DNA of 64,000 nucleotides from Sphingomonas pruni NBRC 15498. GTDB lineage: Bacteria; Pseudomonadota; Alphaproteobacteria; Sphingomonadales; Sphingomonadaceae. The notes beneath the pieces were generated by a model. The model saw nothing but the letters and a program-made list of their open reading frames with translations, searched no databases and had not been told where the DNA came from. Every line of letters begins with the position of its first letter. Positions within the stretch are counted from its first letter, which is position 1. This document shows, in pieces, positions 24,844 to 34,113 of the stretch. Location of the stretch: the NCBI RefSeq assembly GCF_001598455.1, contig NZ_BCYZ01000012.1, positions 1 through 64,000 of the forward strand, written 5' to 3'. The position numbers and the translations under genes were made by a program.

Positions 24844-25983
24844 ATGGTCCAGATCCTGTTCCTGTTGGCATTGGCCGCGAGTTTCGCGGGCTATGCGGCC
24901 TATCTGACGGGCCTGAAGCGGGATCTGGTCGAGCCCAACCGCGCATCCTGGTTGATCTGGTCGGCAGCGACCGCGGTCGAGGCGTCGACTTATGCTGCGG
25001 TAAACCCCGAGGGACTGCAGCGCTGGGTATTCCTGTTCGCGACCATAGCTTGCGTCGCGATCACGATTGCCTTGTGGCGCAGGTCCGCCTGGACGGTACC
25101 GACGCGCACCGAAATGTTCTGCATCGCGACAAGCCTTACCGCCCTGGCGATCTGGGCGATGTTCCGCGACGCTTTCTGGGCGCATATGCTGGTGGTGGCC
25201 GCCGTGCCCGTCAGCTTCTGGCCGACCTGGGCCAGCGTCGTCGCCGATCGCGGGCGTGAACGGTCGCCGGCTTGGGGGCTCTGGACGCTCGGCGACCTCG
25301 CGACGCTGATGGTCGCCGCGCGCACGCCGGGGAGTCCGGTCGGCGAATATGCCTATATCCTGGTCGAACTGATCTGCCACGCCAGCATCTGGTTCATGGT
25401 CGGGCTGGCGACGATCAATCCCTTGCGCTCGCTGGGCTTCCGCAACGGCCGCTTCTACGTGCTCGATGCCATCCGCACGCCCACAAACCTGTTCGCGGTG
25501 AGCGAGAACCATCTGGGCAAGGCGGTATTCGCCGCCGCGCCGTTCGTCGAGGGCGACCGGCTGATGTCGTTCACCGGGCGCCGCTTCCGCGCCGACCGCA
25601 TTCCCAGCCTGATGCGCGGACAATCGGACCGGTACGTCCAGGTCACGCCCGATCATTATATGGGACCATCCGGACGGATCGACGATCTGGTCAATCATAG
25701 TTGCGCTCCCAATGCGGGGCTGCGCTTCACCGACCAGGGCGTGGTGCTGGTCGCGATCCGCGACATCGCGCCGGGCGAGGAGATCTGCTGGGATTATTCG
25801 ACCACGCTGGCCGAATCGAATTGGCACATGATCTGCCAGTGCAGGGCGCCCGATTGCCGGCGCGTGATCGGCAATTTCTCGACACTGAGCCCCGAGCGCC
25901 AGGAATGGTTCCGAGCACGCAATCTGGTCGCGCCCTATCTCCGGCGCAAGGATGATTTCCGCGACGGACAACGCGCCGCCTGA
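24844..25983 (+). CDS. polytopic membrane protein fused to a SET domain
   Basis: A 379-residue two-part protein. Residues 1-195 contain about six or seven hydrophobic segments with no known transporter motif. Residues 205-345 are a SET methyltransferase-type domain: DLVNHSCAPNAG (N284, H285, S286, C287), GEEICWDYST (D317, Y318) and a post-SET-like cluster CQCRAPDC (C331, C333, C338), all on one side of the membrane. SET domains transfer methyl groups from S-adenosylmethionine to lysine. Membrane anchoring of such a domain is unusual; I know of no described function. It has no operon partner: the gap before it is 190 bases and after it 306. Confidence 0.8.
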   Translation: MVQILFLLALAASFAGYAAYLTGLKRDLVEPNRASWLIWSAATAVEASTYAAVNPEGLQRWVFLFATIACVAITIALWRRSAWTVPTRTEMFCIATSLTALAIWAMFRDAFWAHMLVVAAVPVSFWPTWASVVADRGRERSPAWGLWTLGDLATLMVAARTPGSPVGEYAYILVELICHASIWFMVGLATINPLRSLGFRNGRFYVLDAIRTPTNLFAVSENHLGKAVFAAAPFVEGDRLMSFTGRRFRADRIPSLMRGQSDRYVQVTPDHYMGPSGRIDDLVNHSCAPNAGLRFTDQGVVLVAIRDIAPGEEICWDYSTTLAESNWHMICQCRAPDCRRVIGNFSTLSPERQEWFRARNLVAPYLRRKDDFRDGQRAA

Positions 25984-26289
25984 CGAAATCCGGTCATCGG
26001 CAGGCCCCTGAGCCGACGGTGGAAAAGATCGCGCTTCACGGCAAAATCGCGACCGCCGCACCAACTATCAGCGGTTCCGCAGGGAATGCTACCAGGACGG
26101 TTGACACGCACCCGATCCGGGAGCATCCGGCCGCCGGACGCGACTCATGTCGCGCCGCAACAAAAGGTCTCAACCCCAAATGCCAGACGACGACAGTCGA
26201 AGTTGGGCGCGTCCAGCGCGTTGATCGGGGCCTGAACGACTGGCCTCGTCCGACGCGCAACGGCGCTCTCGCGGACGAGGAAATCATCA
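25984..26289 (+). other. 306-base leader of the ABC transporter operon
   Basis: No convincing gene. It contains a possible 14-codon leader frame starting at 26179 and the ribosome site GAGGA before the permease ATG. No riboswitch-like structure is recognised. Confidence 0.4.
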
Positions 26290-28029
26290 ATGTCGGAAAC
26301 CACCTTCCGGACGCGCGTGCTGCGCGCGTCCCCGCGGTTGTGGATCGGTCTCGCGCCCAATCGCGCCGACCTGATCGCGTTCATCCTGCTCGCGGCAATC
26401 GCAGCCGCTGCGCTCAAGGGAATCGGCGGCACGGTCGGTCCGATCACCGAACTGGCGCAGCATCCGATCACGCTCGATCCCGCCAATCTGCCCTGGTACG
26501 CGCTGCGCACCACCTTGCGCATGTTCGCGGCGCTGTTCGCCTCGCTCGGCTTCACCTTCGTCTTTGCAACGCTCGCGGCGCGCAGTCGCCGCGCCGCGCA
26601 GATCATCGTCCCGATGCTCGACATCCTGCAATCGGTGCCGATCCTCGGCTTCCTGACCTTCACCGTGACCTTTTTCATGGGATTGTTCCCCGGCCAGGTG
26701 ATGGGCGCCGAACTCGCCTCGATCTTCGCGATCTTCACCAGCCAGGCGTGGAACATGGCGTTCAGCTTCTATCAGTCGCTGCGCACCGTCCCTTCGGACC
26801 TGGACGAGGTCAGCCACGGTTTCGCGCTATCGCCGGTGCGGCGGTTCCTGCGGCTCGACCTGCCGTTTGCGACGCCGGCCCTGGTATGGAACGCGATGAT
26901 GTCGATGTCGGGCGGGTGGTTTTTCGTCGTCGCTTCCGAAGCGATTACCGTCGGCAATACAACCGTCGCCTTGCCGGGACTCGGATCGTGGTTGGCGATC
27001 GCGATCGAGCGACAGGATTTTGCGGCGATCTGGATGGCCGTCGGCGCGATGGCGATCGTCATCCTGCTCTACGATCAGCTCGTCTTCCGCCCGGTGGTCG
27101 CCTGGGCCGATCGCTTCCGCTTCGAACAGACCGCGGGATCGGATCGCCCGAAGAGCTGGGCGTATGACTTGTTCCGCGCGACCCAGATGTTGCCGCTGAT
27201 CTTCGCCCCGGTAACCGCGCTCGGCCGATTGCTGCTCGCACTCGACTTGGGCGGCCGTACGCGCCCCGCTTCCGCCCCGGCTCGTCCGCGCGGCGAGTGG
27301 CTTTGGCGCGCGTTGGTGGTCGCAGCGCTCGGCTACGGAATCTGGACGCTTGCCGATTACGTCGCCGCCACCTTGACGTGGCGGGATGCGGCGGCGGTAT
27401 TCGGACTCGCCCTGCTGACCTTGCTCCGCGTCGTAGTGCTGATCGCGGTCGCGAGCGTGATCTGGGTGCCGATCGGCGTGTGGATCGGTCTGCGCCCCGC
27501 CTGGGCCGAACGCCTCCAGCCGGTCGCCCAGTTCCTGTCGGCCTTTCCGGCGAATATCCTGTTTCCCTTCGCGGTGATCCTGATCGTCCGCTTCCACCTC
27601 AACCCCGCCATCTGGTTGTCGCCGCTGATGATCCTGGGGACGCAATGGTACATCCTGTTCAACGTCATCGCCGGCGCCAGCGCGATACCGACCGATCTGC
27701 GCGAAGCGGCCGGCATGTTCGGCGTGCGCGGATGGCAATGGTGGCGCCAGGTCGCGTTGCCGGCCGTGTTCCCCTATTTCGTTACCGGCGCGCTGACCGC
27801 CTCTGGCGGATCGTGGAACGCCAGCATCGTCGCCGAGGTCGTGGTCTGGGGACACGAACGACTTGAGGCGCCGGGACTTGGCGCATGGATCGCGAAGGCG
27901 ACCGCCGCCGGCAACTATCCCCGGGTTGCGCTCGGCATCGCCACGATGTCGGCCTTCGTCCTCGCCTTCAATCATCTAGTCTGGCGGCCGATGTACCGGT
28001 TCGCCGAGCGCCGCCTTCGCCTCGCCTGA
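26290..28029 (+). CDS. duplicated ABC importer permease (NitT/TauT-like anion type)
   Basis: A 579-residue inner-membrane protein built from two permease units, about residues 65-265 and 365-570. Each has the EAA-type coupling loop: LDEVSHGFALSPVRRFLRLD in the first and DLREAAGMFGVRGWQWWRQV in the second. The halves match the BPD_transp_1 fold used by nitrate, sulfonate and taurine importers, and the fused form corresponds to the duplicated anion permease group. The ATPase gene follows after 12 bases. No periplasmic binding protein is encoded nearby, so the substrate is open. Confidence 0.82.
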   Translation: MSETTFRTRVLRASPRLWIGLAPNRADLIAFILLAAIAAAALKGIGGTVGPITELAQHPITLDPANLPWYALRTTLRMFAALFASLGFTFVFATLAARSRRAAQIIVPMLDILQSVPILGFLTFTVTFFMGLFPGQVMGAELASIFAIFTSQAWNMAFSFYQSLRTVPSDLDEVSHGFALSPVRRFLRLDLPFATPALVWNAMMSMSGGWFFVVASEAITVGNTTVALPGLGSWLAIAIERQDFAAIWMAVGAMAIVILLYDQLVFRPVVAWADRFRFEQTAGSDRPKSWAYDLFRATQMLPLIFAPVTALGRLLLALDLGGRTRPASAPARPRGEWLWRALVVAALGYGIWTLADYVAATLTWRDAAAVFGLALLTLLRVVVLIAVASVIWVPIGVWIGLRPAWAERLQPVAQFLSAFPANILFPFAVILIVRFHLNPAIWLSPLMILGTQWYILFNVIAGASAIPTDLREAAGMFGVRGWQWWRQVALPAVFPYFVTGALTASGGSWNASIVAEVVVWGHERLEAPGLGAWIAKATAAGNYPRVALGIATMSAFVLAFNHLVWRPMYRFAERRLRLA

Positions 28030-28041
28030 AAGGATCGGACC

Positions 28042-29340
28042 ATGGCCAGCATCTTCACGCGCCGCCCGCTCGTCTCGGTCGAGCACCTTACCCATCATTA
28101 TGGGCCGAAACGTACACAACCCGTTATCGACGACGTGTCGATCGCTTTGCATGAAGGCGAGATCGTCGGCCTGCTCGGCCGCTCGGGGTCGGGCAAGTCG
28201 ACTCTGCTGCGTTCAATCGCGGGCCTTCTTCATCCCGATCAGGGCGACGTGCGATTCGCGGCGCGCGAGGACGCCAATCCCGACGTCGCGATGGTGTTCC
28301 AGACCTTCGCCCTGTTCCCGTGGCTGACCGTCCAGCAGAATGTTGAATTGGGGCTGGAGGCACGCCGTGTCGCCCCGGCCGAGCGCCGTGCCCGGGCGCT
28401 GGCGGCCATCGACCTTATCGGGCTCGACGGGTTCGAGAACGCCTATCCCAAGGAATTATCGGGCGGCATGCGTCAGCGTGTGGGACTGGCACGCGCGATC
28501 GTCGTCGATCCCGCCTTGTTGCTGCTCGACGAGCCCTTTTCGGCGCTCGACGTGCTGACCGCAGAAACGCTCCGGACGGACCTGCTCGACCTGTGGTCGG
28601 AAGGACGGATGCCGATCAAGTCGATGCTGCTCGTGACGCACAATATCGAGGAGGCGGTGCTGATGTGCGACCGCATCCTGGTCTTCTCCTCCAATCCCGG
28701 GCGGGTCGCCGCGGAAATCGAGGTCAAGCTGCCGCAACCGCGCGACCGGCTCGATCCAGATTTCCGCGCGATGGTCGACGCGATCTATGCGCGGATGACC
28801 GCCCGTCCCGCGGGGACGCCCGCCCGCGACGGGCTGTTCCCCGGCACCGGTATCTCGATGGCATTGCCGCACGTATCAACCAACAGCATCGCCGGGCTGA
28901 TCGAGGAAGTCGACGCACAGCCGTTCGACGGCAAAGCGGCTTTGGCCGAACTTGGCGATAGCCTGGGCCTCGAAATCGACGAATTGTTTCCAATCGCCGA
29001 AACGCTTCAGCTCCTCCGCTTCGCCGAATTGCGCGGCGCGGACCTGGTTCTTACGCCCCAGGCACGCCGCTATGCCGGAGCCGATGTCGACCAGCGCAAG
29101 GCGATATTCGGCCATGCCCTGATCGCGCATGTGCCGCTCGCGCAGCATATCCGCCGCATCCTCGACGAACGCGCGTCGCACCGGGCGACCGGCAGCCGGT
29201 TTCGCGACGAACTGGAGGATCACATGTCCCCGGACTATGCCGACGCCACGTTGCGGACGGTGACGCAATGGGGCCGCTATGCCGAAATCTTCGCCTTCGA
29301 CGAGGATCAGGACAGTTTCAGCCTGGAAGATCCGGCGTGA
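28042..29340 (+). CDS. ABC importer ATPase with C-terminal AAA-associated domain
   Basis: A 432-residue protein. Residues 1-260 are an ABC ATPase of the NitT/TauT group: Walker A GRSGSGKST near residue 49, signature LSGGMRQR, Walker B LLLLDEPFSAL. Residues about 280-425 are an additional helical domain of the AAA-associated type found on ATPases paired with duplicated permeases; it may sense a ligand in place of a binding protein. The stop overlaps the next gene's start (GTGA). Confidence 0.85.
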   Translation: MASIFTRRPLVSVEHLTHHYGPKRTQPVIDDVSIALHEGEIVGLLGRSGSGKSTLLRSIAGLLHPDQGDVRFAAREDANPDVAMVFQTFALFPWLTVQQNVELGLEARRVAPAERRARALAAIDLIGLDGFENAYPKELSGGMRQRVGLARAIVVDPALLLLDEPFSALDVLTAETLRTDLLDLWSEGRMPIKSMLLVTHNIEEAVLMCDRILVFSSNPGRVAAEIEVKLPQPRDRLDPDFRAMVDAIYARMTARPAGTPARDGLFPGTGISMALPHVSTNSIAGLIEEVDAQPFDGKAALAELGDSLGLEIDELFPIAETLQLLRFAELRGADLVLTPQARRYAGADVDQRKAIFGHALIAHVPLAQHIRRILDERASHRATGSRFRDELEDHMSPDYADATLRTVTQWGRYAEIFAFDEDQDSFSLEDPA

Positions 29341-30023
29341 TCCCGCGCCTGGCGGCGGCTGCGGCCGCCGGCGTGGCGACGAGCTTGATGCTCGCCGCCG
29401 CACCCGCTCGCGCGTCTGGGGTTGAGCATGTCGTCGACGATTCGGCGGTGGAAACCCCGGGCACCTGCCATGTCGAAAGCTGGGTGACGATCATCCGCCG
29501 CGACGACGGCGTCGCCACGGTCGCGCCAGCCTGTACCCGCCGGCAATGGTCCAATGTCGAGCTTGGCGGGTTCGTCTCAACAGCCTGGGACGGCAATACG
29601 CGCGAGACCCAGATCGGCATCGCGCCCAAATGGAATCTTCGCGACGAGAAGCGCGGGCTGGGTCTCGCGCTGTCGGGATCGGCGGGGATCGATGTCGCGC
29701 GGGGCCGGCTGGCGAGTGCATCGTTGATCGCGCCGGTGACGATCCCAGCGGGACGGCTGCGCTTCAACCTCAACATAGGGTGGCAATGGACTCGCGCCGA
29801 TGGGCATGCGGCGATCGCCGGTGGCCAGGTCGAATATCAGGCCACGTCGACACTGACGCTGATGGCCGAAAGCTTCGTCCGCGATCACGGCCATGCGGGC
29901 GGTCAAGCCGGCTTGCGCTGGAATCCGAAAGGCGGTCGGATCGATTTCGACCTGGTCTATGGCCGATATGTTGACGGCATCGCTCCCCGTGCAGTCTCGC
30001 TGGGCCTGACGATCCATCACTAG
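29337..30023 (+). CDS. exported beta-barrel-like protein, third gene of the ABC operon
   Basis: A 228-residue protein with a signal peptide ending APARASG, a pair of Cys at about residues 48 and 66, and then alternating hydrophobic/polar strands with many Gly and Trp, like a small outer-membrane barrel. GTG start at 29337, overlapping the ATPase stop by three bases, with GGAAG upstream. I do not recognise the family. Its coupling to an importer that lacks a binding protein suggests an outer-membrane entry pore or sensor for the same solute. Confidence 0.65.
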   Translation: MIPRLAAAAAAGVATSLMLAAAPARASGVEHVVDDSAVETPGTCHVESWVTIIRRDDGVATVAPACTRRQWSNVELGGFVSTAWDGNTRETQIGIAPKWNLRDEKRGLGLALSGSAGIDVARGRLASASLIAPVTIPAGRLRFNLNIGWQWTRADGHAAIAGGQVEYQATSTLTLMAESFVRDHGHAGGQAGLRWNPKGGRIDFDLVYGRYVDGIAPRAVSLGLTIHH

Positions 30024-30104
30024 CATTGACCCCTTGCGCGGCACCAATCCCTCCCCACATCCGCGCCGTTGATCGCGGGCGTGAGGGAGCGCCAAAACGT
30101 CGCC

Positions 30105-30776
30105 ATGAGCAGCCTGCCGGTCCACTCAGCCTCTGCCGCTAAACCGCCGATCCGCGCGTGGCGGATCGTTGGAGGTGCGTTCCTGCATTTCGCGGTGCCC
30201 GCCTATCTCGTTACGGTCGCTGTGGTGACGCTGTTCAACGCACCGGCGGGCGCCTCGGCCGGCGATCTCTTGCGGCTAGCGCTCGGTTATAGCGGCTGGT
30301 TTCTGGCCGGTTATGCCGCGCTGGCCCTGGCTGGAACGATCGGGATGGCGGCAATCGAGCCGGCGCTGGCGATCCGCCGCCACCGGCGGCGAGCGCGTGA
30401 CCCCGGTTTCGCCTCCGCGGAATCGCGCATCCGCGTCACGCGCGCTCTCGCCGCTGCCCGCTCGCTTCCCGGCGGTGAACTCCGTCGCCTGATCGACTCG
30501 ATCAGTGCGCAAAGATGGGATCATGACGATTCCCGTTTCCAGACGCTGTCCGAAGACCTGCACCAAGTTGTCTGCGCGATGACCGCCGCCAACGCGACCG
30601 CTTCGACCAAGTCGCGCTCCGACATCATCGACCTTGCGACCGGGTCGTTGCGTCGGATCGATGACGCTTTAGGCGAGCTGGTCGCCGACCGCGGTCGACT
30701 CGACCATGGTGACGCGCGCGCGGTGGCGCGCTACGTCGAAAATCGGTATGGCTCTTCCGATTTCGCTGGCAGCTAG
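30105..30776 (+). CDS. membrane protein of unknown function
   Basis: A 223-residue protein with two membrane segments (about residues 28-48 and 62-85), then an Arg-rich cytosolic part with helices. No recognised domain. In-frame TTG (30069) and GTG (30081) starts exist upstream; the ATG at 30105 lacks a close ribosome site, so the start is uncertain. It precedes the flotillin gene by 73 bases and may belong with it, since flotillins are often paired with small membrane partners. Confidence 0.6.
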   Translation: MSSLPVHSASAAKPPIRAWRIVGGAFLHFAVPAYLVTVAVVTLFNAPAGASAGDLLRLALGYSGWFLAGYAALALAGTIGMAAIEPALAIRRHRRRARDPGFASAESRIRVTRALAAARSLPGGELRRLIDSISAQRWDHDDSRFQTLSEDLHQVVCAMTAANATASTKSRSDIIDLATGSLRRIDDALGELVADRGRLDHGDARAVARYVENRYGSSDFAGS

Positions 30777-30849
30777 ACTTGGACCGCATTAAATAGAGAG
30801 CGAGCGTGATCGTGCGCTCTTCTTTAGGTCCCAAGGACACCCACCACAG

Positions 30850-32880
30850 ATGACAAATATGTATGTGCTCGGCGCTTCGGCCGTCGTGGCCCTCGTCGTC
30901 GCTTGTCTGTTCGTCCTCTCTCGCTGCGTTCGCTACGTGCGCAACAACCGCGTCGCGATCGTCGAGAAATTGTGGAGTCGCAACGGCTCCGTCACCTCCG
31001 GCCTGATCGCGCTCAACGGCGAGGCCGGCTATCAGCCGATCGTCCTGCGCGGCGGTTATCACTTCTTCATGCCGTTCCAGTATCGCGTCCATTCGCAGCC
31101 TCTGGTGACCATCCCCCAGGGCCAGATCGGCTATGTGTTCGCGCGCGACGGCGCTCCGCTGGGGCCGACGCAGACGCTGGCCAGCAATTTGCGCACCGCC
31201 GATTTCCTCGACGTACGCCGCTTCCTGGAAGATGGCGGGCAGAAGGGTCCGCAGCGCGCGATCCTGCGCGAAGGCACGTACGCCATCAATCTGGCGCAGT
31301 TCGTCATCATCACGCGCGAACATCTCTACGGCCTGATGCTCGAGGCGAACGACTTCGATCTGTTCAGCAACATGCAGCGCGTGATCGAGGAACGATCGGG
31401 TTTCGAATCGGTCGTGATCAAGGACGCTTCCGACATGATCGGCATCGTTACGGTGCATGATGGCCCGGCGCTGACCGCCGACCAGATCATCGCGCCGGAA
31501 GTCGGCACCGACCAGGACGACATCGCAACGTTCCACAACAGCTTCCAGGACCCGGAGAAGTTCATCGCGGCGGGTGGCCGGCGCGGCCGGCAACTTCAGG
31601 TGCTGGTCGAGGGCAGCTATTTCATCAACCGCCTGTTCGCGACGGTCGAGATGGTCGCCAAGACAGTGATCGAGGTCGGCCATGTCGGCGTCGTGATCAG
31701 CTATACCGGTGACAGCGGTGCCGATACCTCGGGCGACGATTATCGCCACGGCGAATTGGTCGATCGCGGTACGCGCGGTGTGTGGAGTGAGCCGCTATTG
31801 CCGGGCAAATATGCGTTCAACACCTATGCCGGGAAGATCCTGGTCGTACCCACGACCAACTTCATCCTGAAATGGGATCAGGAGATGACCGGCCAGCACA
31901 AGTTCGACGAGAATCTGTCCGAGGTGTCGCTAATAACCAAGGACGCGTTCGAACCCACCCTGCCGCTCTCGGTCGTGGTGCATATCGACTATCGCAAGGC
32001 GCCACTGGTCGTGCAGCGGTTTGGCGATATCAAGAAACTGGTCGAGCAAACGCTCGATCCGATGGTCTCGGCCTATTTCAAGAACGTCGCGCAGAAGAAG
32101 ACGCTTATCCAGTTGCTCCAGGAACGCTCGGACATTCAGGAACAGGCGGGCGATCAGATGCGGGCGAAGTTCACCGCCTATAATCTCGAGTTGCAGGAAG
32201 TGCTGATCGGCACGCCGCGCGCCGCCGCGGGCAACGACCAGATCGAAAAGGTCCTGCAACAGCTGCGCGAGCGCCAGGTCGCGGAGGAACAGGTCACCAC
32301 CTATGCCAAACAGCGCGTCGCGGCCGAGGGCGAGAAGGACCTGCGTGAGGCGCAGGCGCGTGCCCACCAGCAGACCGCGATCACCGAGTCCGAATTGTCG
32401 ATCACGGTGCAGGAGAACCAGGGCAAGGCCGCGGTGAAACGCGCCGCGCAGGAAGCCGAGCAGACCCGGACGCTCGCCAAGGCCGAAGCCGATCGCATCC
32501 GGATCGTCGGTGAAGGCGAGGCAGCGAAGGTCGTCGCGCTCGCGGGCGCGGAAGCCGACCGTATCACGAAGACGGGTCTCGCCACCGCCGAGACGATCGA
32601 GAAACAGGCCGCTGCCTCGGGCGGCGCGCAGTTCCAGCTGACGCGTCAGGTAATCGAGCGGCTGGCCCAGGCGCTGGAGACGTCGGGTGTAGACGTCGTG
32701 CCGAGGGTGCAGATCAACACGGGCGGCGACACCGGTGCGGGCGCCGGCGGCGGCGCGCTCCAGGCGCTGATCGGGATGCTGTTGTCGGAGAAGGGCATTT
32801 CGATGCTGGCGACGCCCGCGGCGAATGATCGTGGCCCGGCGGGGGTCATCGACGAAGACGCCGAGGTTGCGGCGGAATAA
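30850..32880 (+). CDS. flotillin-family (SPFH) membrane-microdomain protein
   Basis: A 676-residue protein: one N-terminal membrane segment (residues 4-24), an SPFH/band-7 region to about residue 440, and a long coiled-coil with Glu-Ala repeats (about 440-580, including AKAEADRIRIVGEGEAAKV). A flotillin-type C terminus rich in Gly and Ala follows. Flotillins scaffold ordered membrane domains and influence secretion and signalling. It is longer than typical FloT (about 500 residues) owing to an extended N-terminal half. A hairpin terminator follows at 32892-32922. Confidence 0.85.
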   Translation: MTNMYVLGASAVVALVVACLFVLSRCVRYVRNNRVAIVEKLWSRNGSVTSGLIALNGEAGYQPIVLRGGYHFFMPFQYRVHSQPLVTIPQGQIGYVFARDGAPLGPTQTLASNLRTADFLDVRRFLEDGGQKGPQRAILREGTYAINLAQFVIITREHLYGLMLEANDFDLFSNMQRVIEERSGFESVVIKDASDMIGIVTVHDGPALTADQIIAPEVGTDQDDIATFHNSFQDPEKFIAAGGRRGRQLQVLVEGSYFINRLFATVEMVAKTVIEVGHVGVVISYTGDSGADTSGDDYRHGELVDRGTRGVWSEPLLPGKYAFNTYAGKILVVPTTNFILKWDQEMTGQHKFDENLSEVSLITKDAFEPTLPLSVVVHIDYRKAPLVVQRFGDIKKLVEQTLDPMVSAYFKNVAQKKTLIQLLQERSDIQEQAGDQMRAKFTAYNLELQEVLIGTPRAAAGNDQIEKVLQQLRERQVAEEQVTTYAKQRVAAEGEKDLREAQARAHQQTAITESELSITVQENQGKAAVKRAAQEAEQTRTLAKAEADRIRIVGEGEAAKVVALAGAEADRITKTGLATAETIEKQAAASGGAQFQLTRQVIERLAQALETSGVDVVPRVQINTGGDTGAGAGGGALQALIGMLLSEKGISMLATPAANDRGPAGVIDEDAEVAAE

Positions 32881-32891
32881 TGATCGAGACG

Positions 32892-32922
32892 GCTCGCGGT
32901 CGGGTGCACCCCGGCCGCGAGC
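32892..32922. terminator. bidirectional hairpin between convergent genes
   Basis: A 13-bp GC-rich stem (32892-32904 with 32910-32922, one G-U pair) with a five-base loop, between the flotillin stop and the end of the minus-strand gene at 32932. No T-run. Confidence 0.55.
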
Positions 32923-32931
32923 GTCTGATCA

Positions 32932-33402
32932 TTACCTGAAGTAGACGGGAATGCCGTCGGACAACGGCTGACGCTGTGTAGTCGTCGCCGGAAAGAAAAA
33001 CGGGGCCGAGGCCGGTGCGGATAGAACCCCGGCCACCTCGCCGATGATCGACAGCAACATTATGCGAGCGGAATGGAGCGCTACCCGCATCGCGCTCGCG
33101 AGACTGGGCTCGAACCGCTCGATTGCATCGGTATCGGCTCCTTCCAGCAGCGCGACCAAATGATGTTCGTCGCGCGAGAATCCGATATCCAACGGGCTGC
33201 CGGCACGGAAACGCCGCCGGAATCCCCCTTCGAACAAGGTCATCACGCTATCGAAGACCGGCGCGAGCAGACCGGCGCCAAAGCGTTCAAGCCGTTCGTA
33301 CAGACTCGGCTGAACCGGATCGCCGGCATCCCGCGCGATCCGCCAATGCCTGGCGCTGTCGATAATGGTCCAGATGGCGGCAGGCGAAAACGCGAAACGC
33401 AT
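32932..33402 (-). CDS. hypothetical protein
   Basis: A 156-residue protein that I do not recognise. It is helical in the first two thirds with a hydrophobic stretch near residues 108-128 (RIMLLSIIGEVAGVLSAP), and the end is Pro/Phe-rich. AAGGA six bases before the ATG supports it as a real gene. No signal peptide. It is convergent with the flotillin gene and divergent from the DUF983 gene. Confidence 0.55.
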   Translation of the reverse strand: MRFAFSPAAIWTIIDSARHWRIARDAGDPVQPSLYERLERFGAGLLAPVFDSVMTLFEGGFRRRFRAGSPLDIGFSRDEHHLVALLEGADTDAIERFEPSLASAMRVALHSARIMLLSIIGEVAGVLSAPASAPFFFPATTTQRQPLSDGIPVYFR

Positions 33403-33639
33403 AGGGATTCCTTCCAGACACCCCTTTCGATCGCGCCGCTCTTTCGGTTCGCTGACGAAGCGATACGCTCGGCCTGTTGCAGCGGCAAGACACCGGCGCG
33501 CAGTTCGTCCGATATCGCGACCTAAACGCGACCAACCGTGAAAGCGGCTTACGGAACCTCAGTCACCCGGTGCAGGGAGTGCAGCTGCATGTCGGCGTTT
33601 TGCAGTTCGAAAGCTCTCGCGCTGGCAGCAAAGCTGCAC

Positions 33640-33665
33640 TATGTATGGATCTTCATCCATACATA
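33640..33665. promoter_or_regulatory. 26-bp perfect palindrome upstream of DUF983-MocR
   Basis: TATGTATGGAT (33640-33650) and ATCCATACATA (33655-33665) are exact reverse complements around CTTC, ending 16 bases before the DUF983 ATG. It is AT-rich against a GC-rich background. The regulator in the same operon (34106-35464) is the likely ligand. Confidence 0.65.
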
Positions 33666-33681
33666 ACATCGAGACAGCCGA

Positions 33682-34113
33682 ATGCCGCCCGTACAGAATA
33701 GCAACGACAAGTTCCGCTGGATCGTCGAAACGGGTTGGAAGGGTCTCTGCCCACGATGCGGCAAGGGGCATATGTTCAAATCATGGTTGAAGGTCACAGA
33801 TACATGCGAATGTTGCGGATTGGACTACCGGTTCGCGGCGCCTGACGATGGCCCCGCCTTCTTCTCGCTGTGCCTGATCGCCCTCCCGCTGATCTTCATC
33901 GTTGTATGGATTCAGGTCGCATACAATCCGCCGATATGGGTCCATCTGGTAACGTCGGTGCCGATCATGGTCGCGGGGTGCCTGTTGCCGTTACGGCCGA
34001 TCAAAGGCTGGCTGGTCGCATCGCAATATGTAAACCGGTCACAGGAAGCGGGTACCGAGCGCCTCTGGAACCAGCTGCACGGCCGCACCAGGGGCAGCAA
34101 TTTCGATGACTGA
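33682..34113 (+). CDS. DUF983 membrane protein with zinc ribbon
   Basis: A 143-residue protein. CPRCGKG (residues 23-29) and CECCG (about 43-47) form a zinc-ribbon-like pair typical of DUF983, followed by two membrane segments (about 60-80 and 86-104). The function of the family is unknown. No strong ribosome site. It overlaps the MocR gene by eight bases, so the two are translated together, and the palindrome at 33640-33665 lies just upstream. Confidence 0.82.
   Translation: MPPVQNSNDKFRWIVETGWKGLCPRCGKGHMFKSWLKVTDTCECCGLDYRFAAPDDGPAFFSLCLIALPLIFIVVWIQVAYNPPIWVHLVTSVPIMVAGCLLPLRPIKGWLVASQYVNRSQEAGTERLWNQLHGRTRGSNFDD

Noticed and set aside
24745..26064. 439-codon open frame on the minus strand
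   Set aside because: It is antisense to the SET-domain gene, whose frame has clear membrane segments and motifs.
26827..27975. 382-codon open frame on the minus strand
   Set aside because: It is antisense to the duplicated permease, with typical shadow composition (Arg, Gln, Asp) and no ribosome site.
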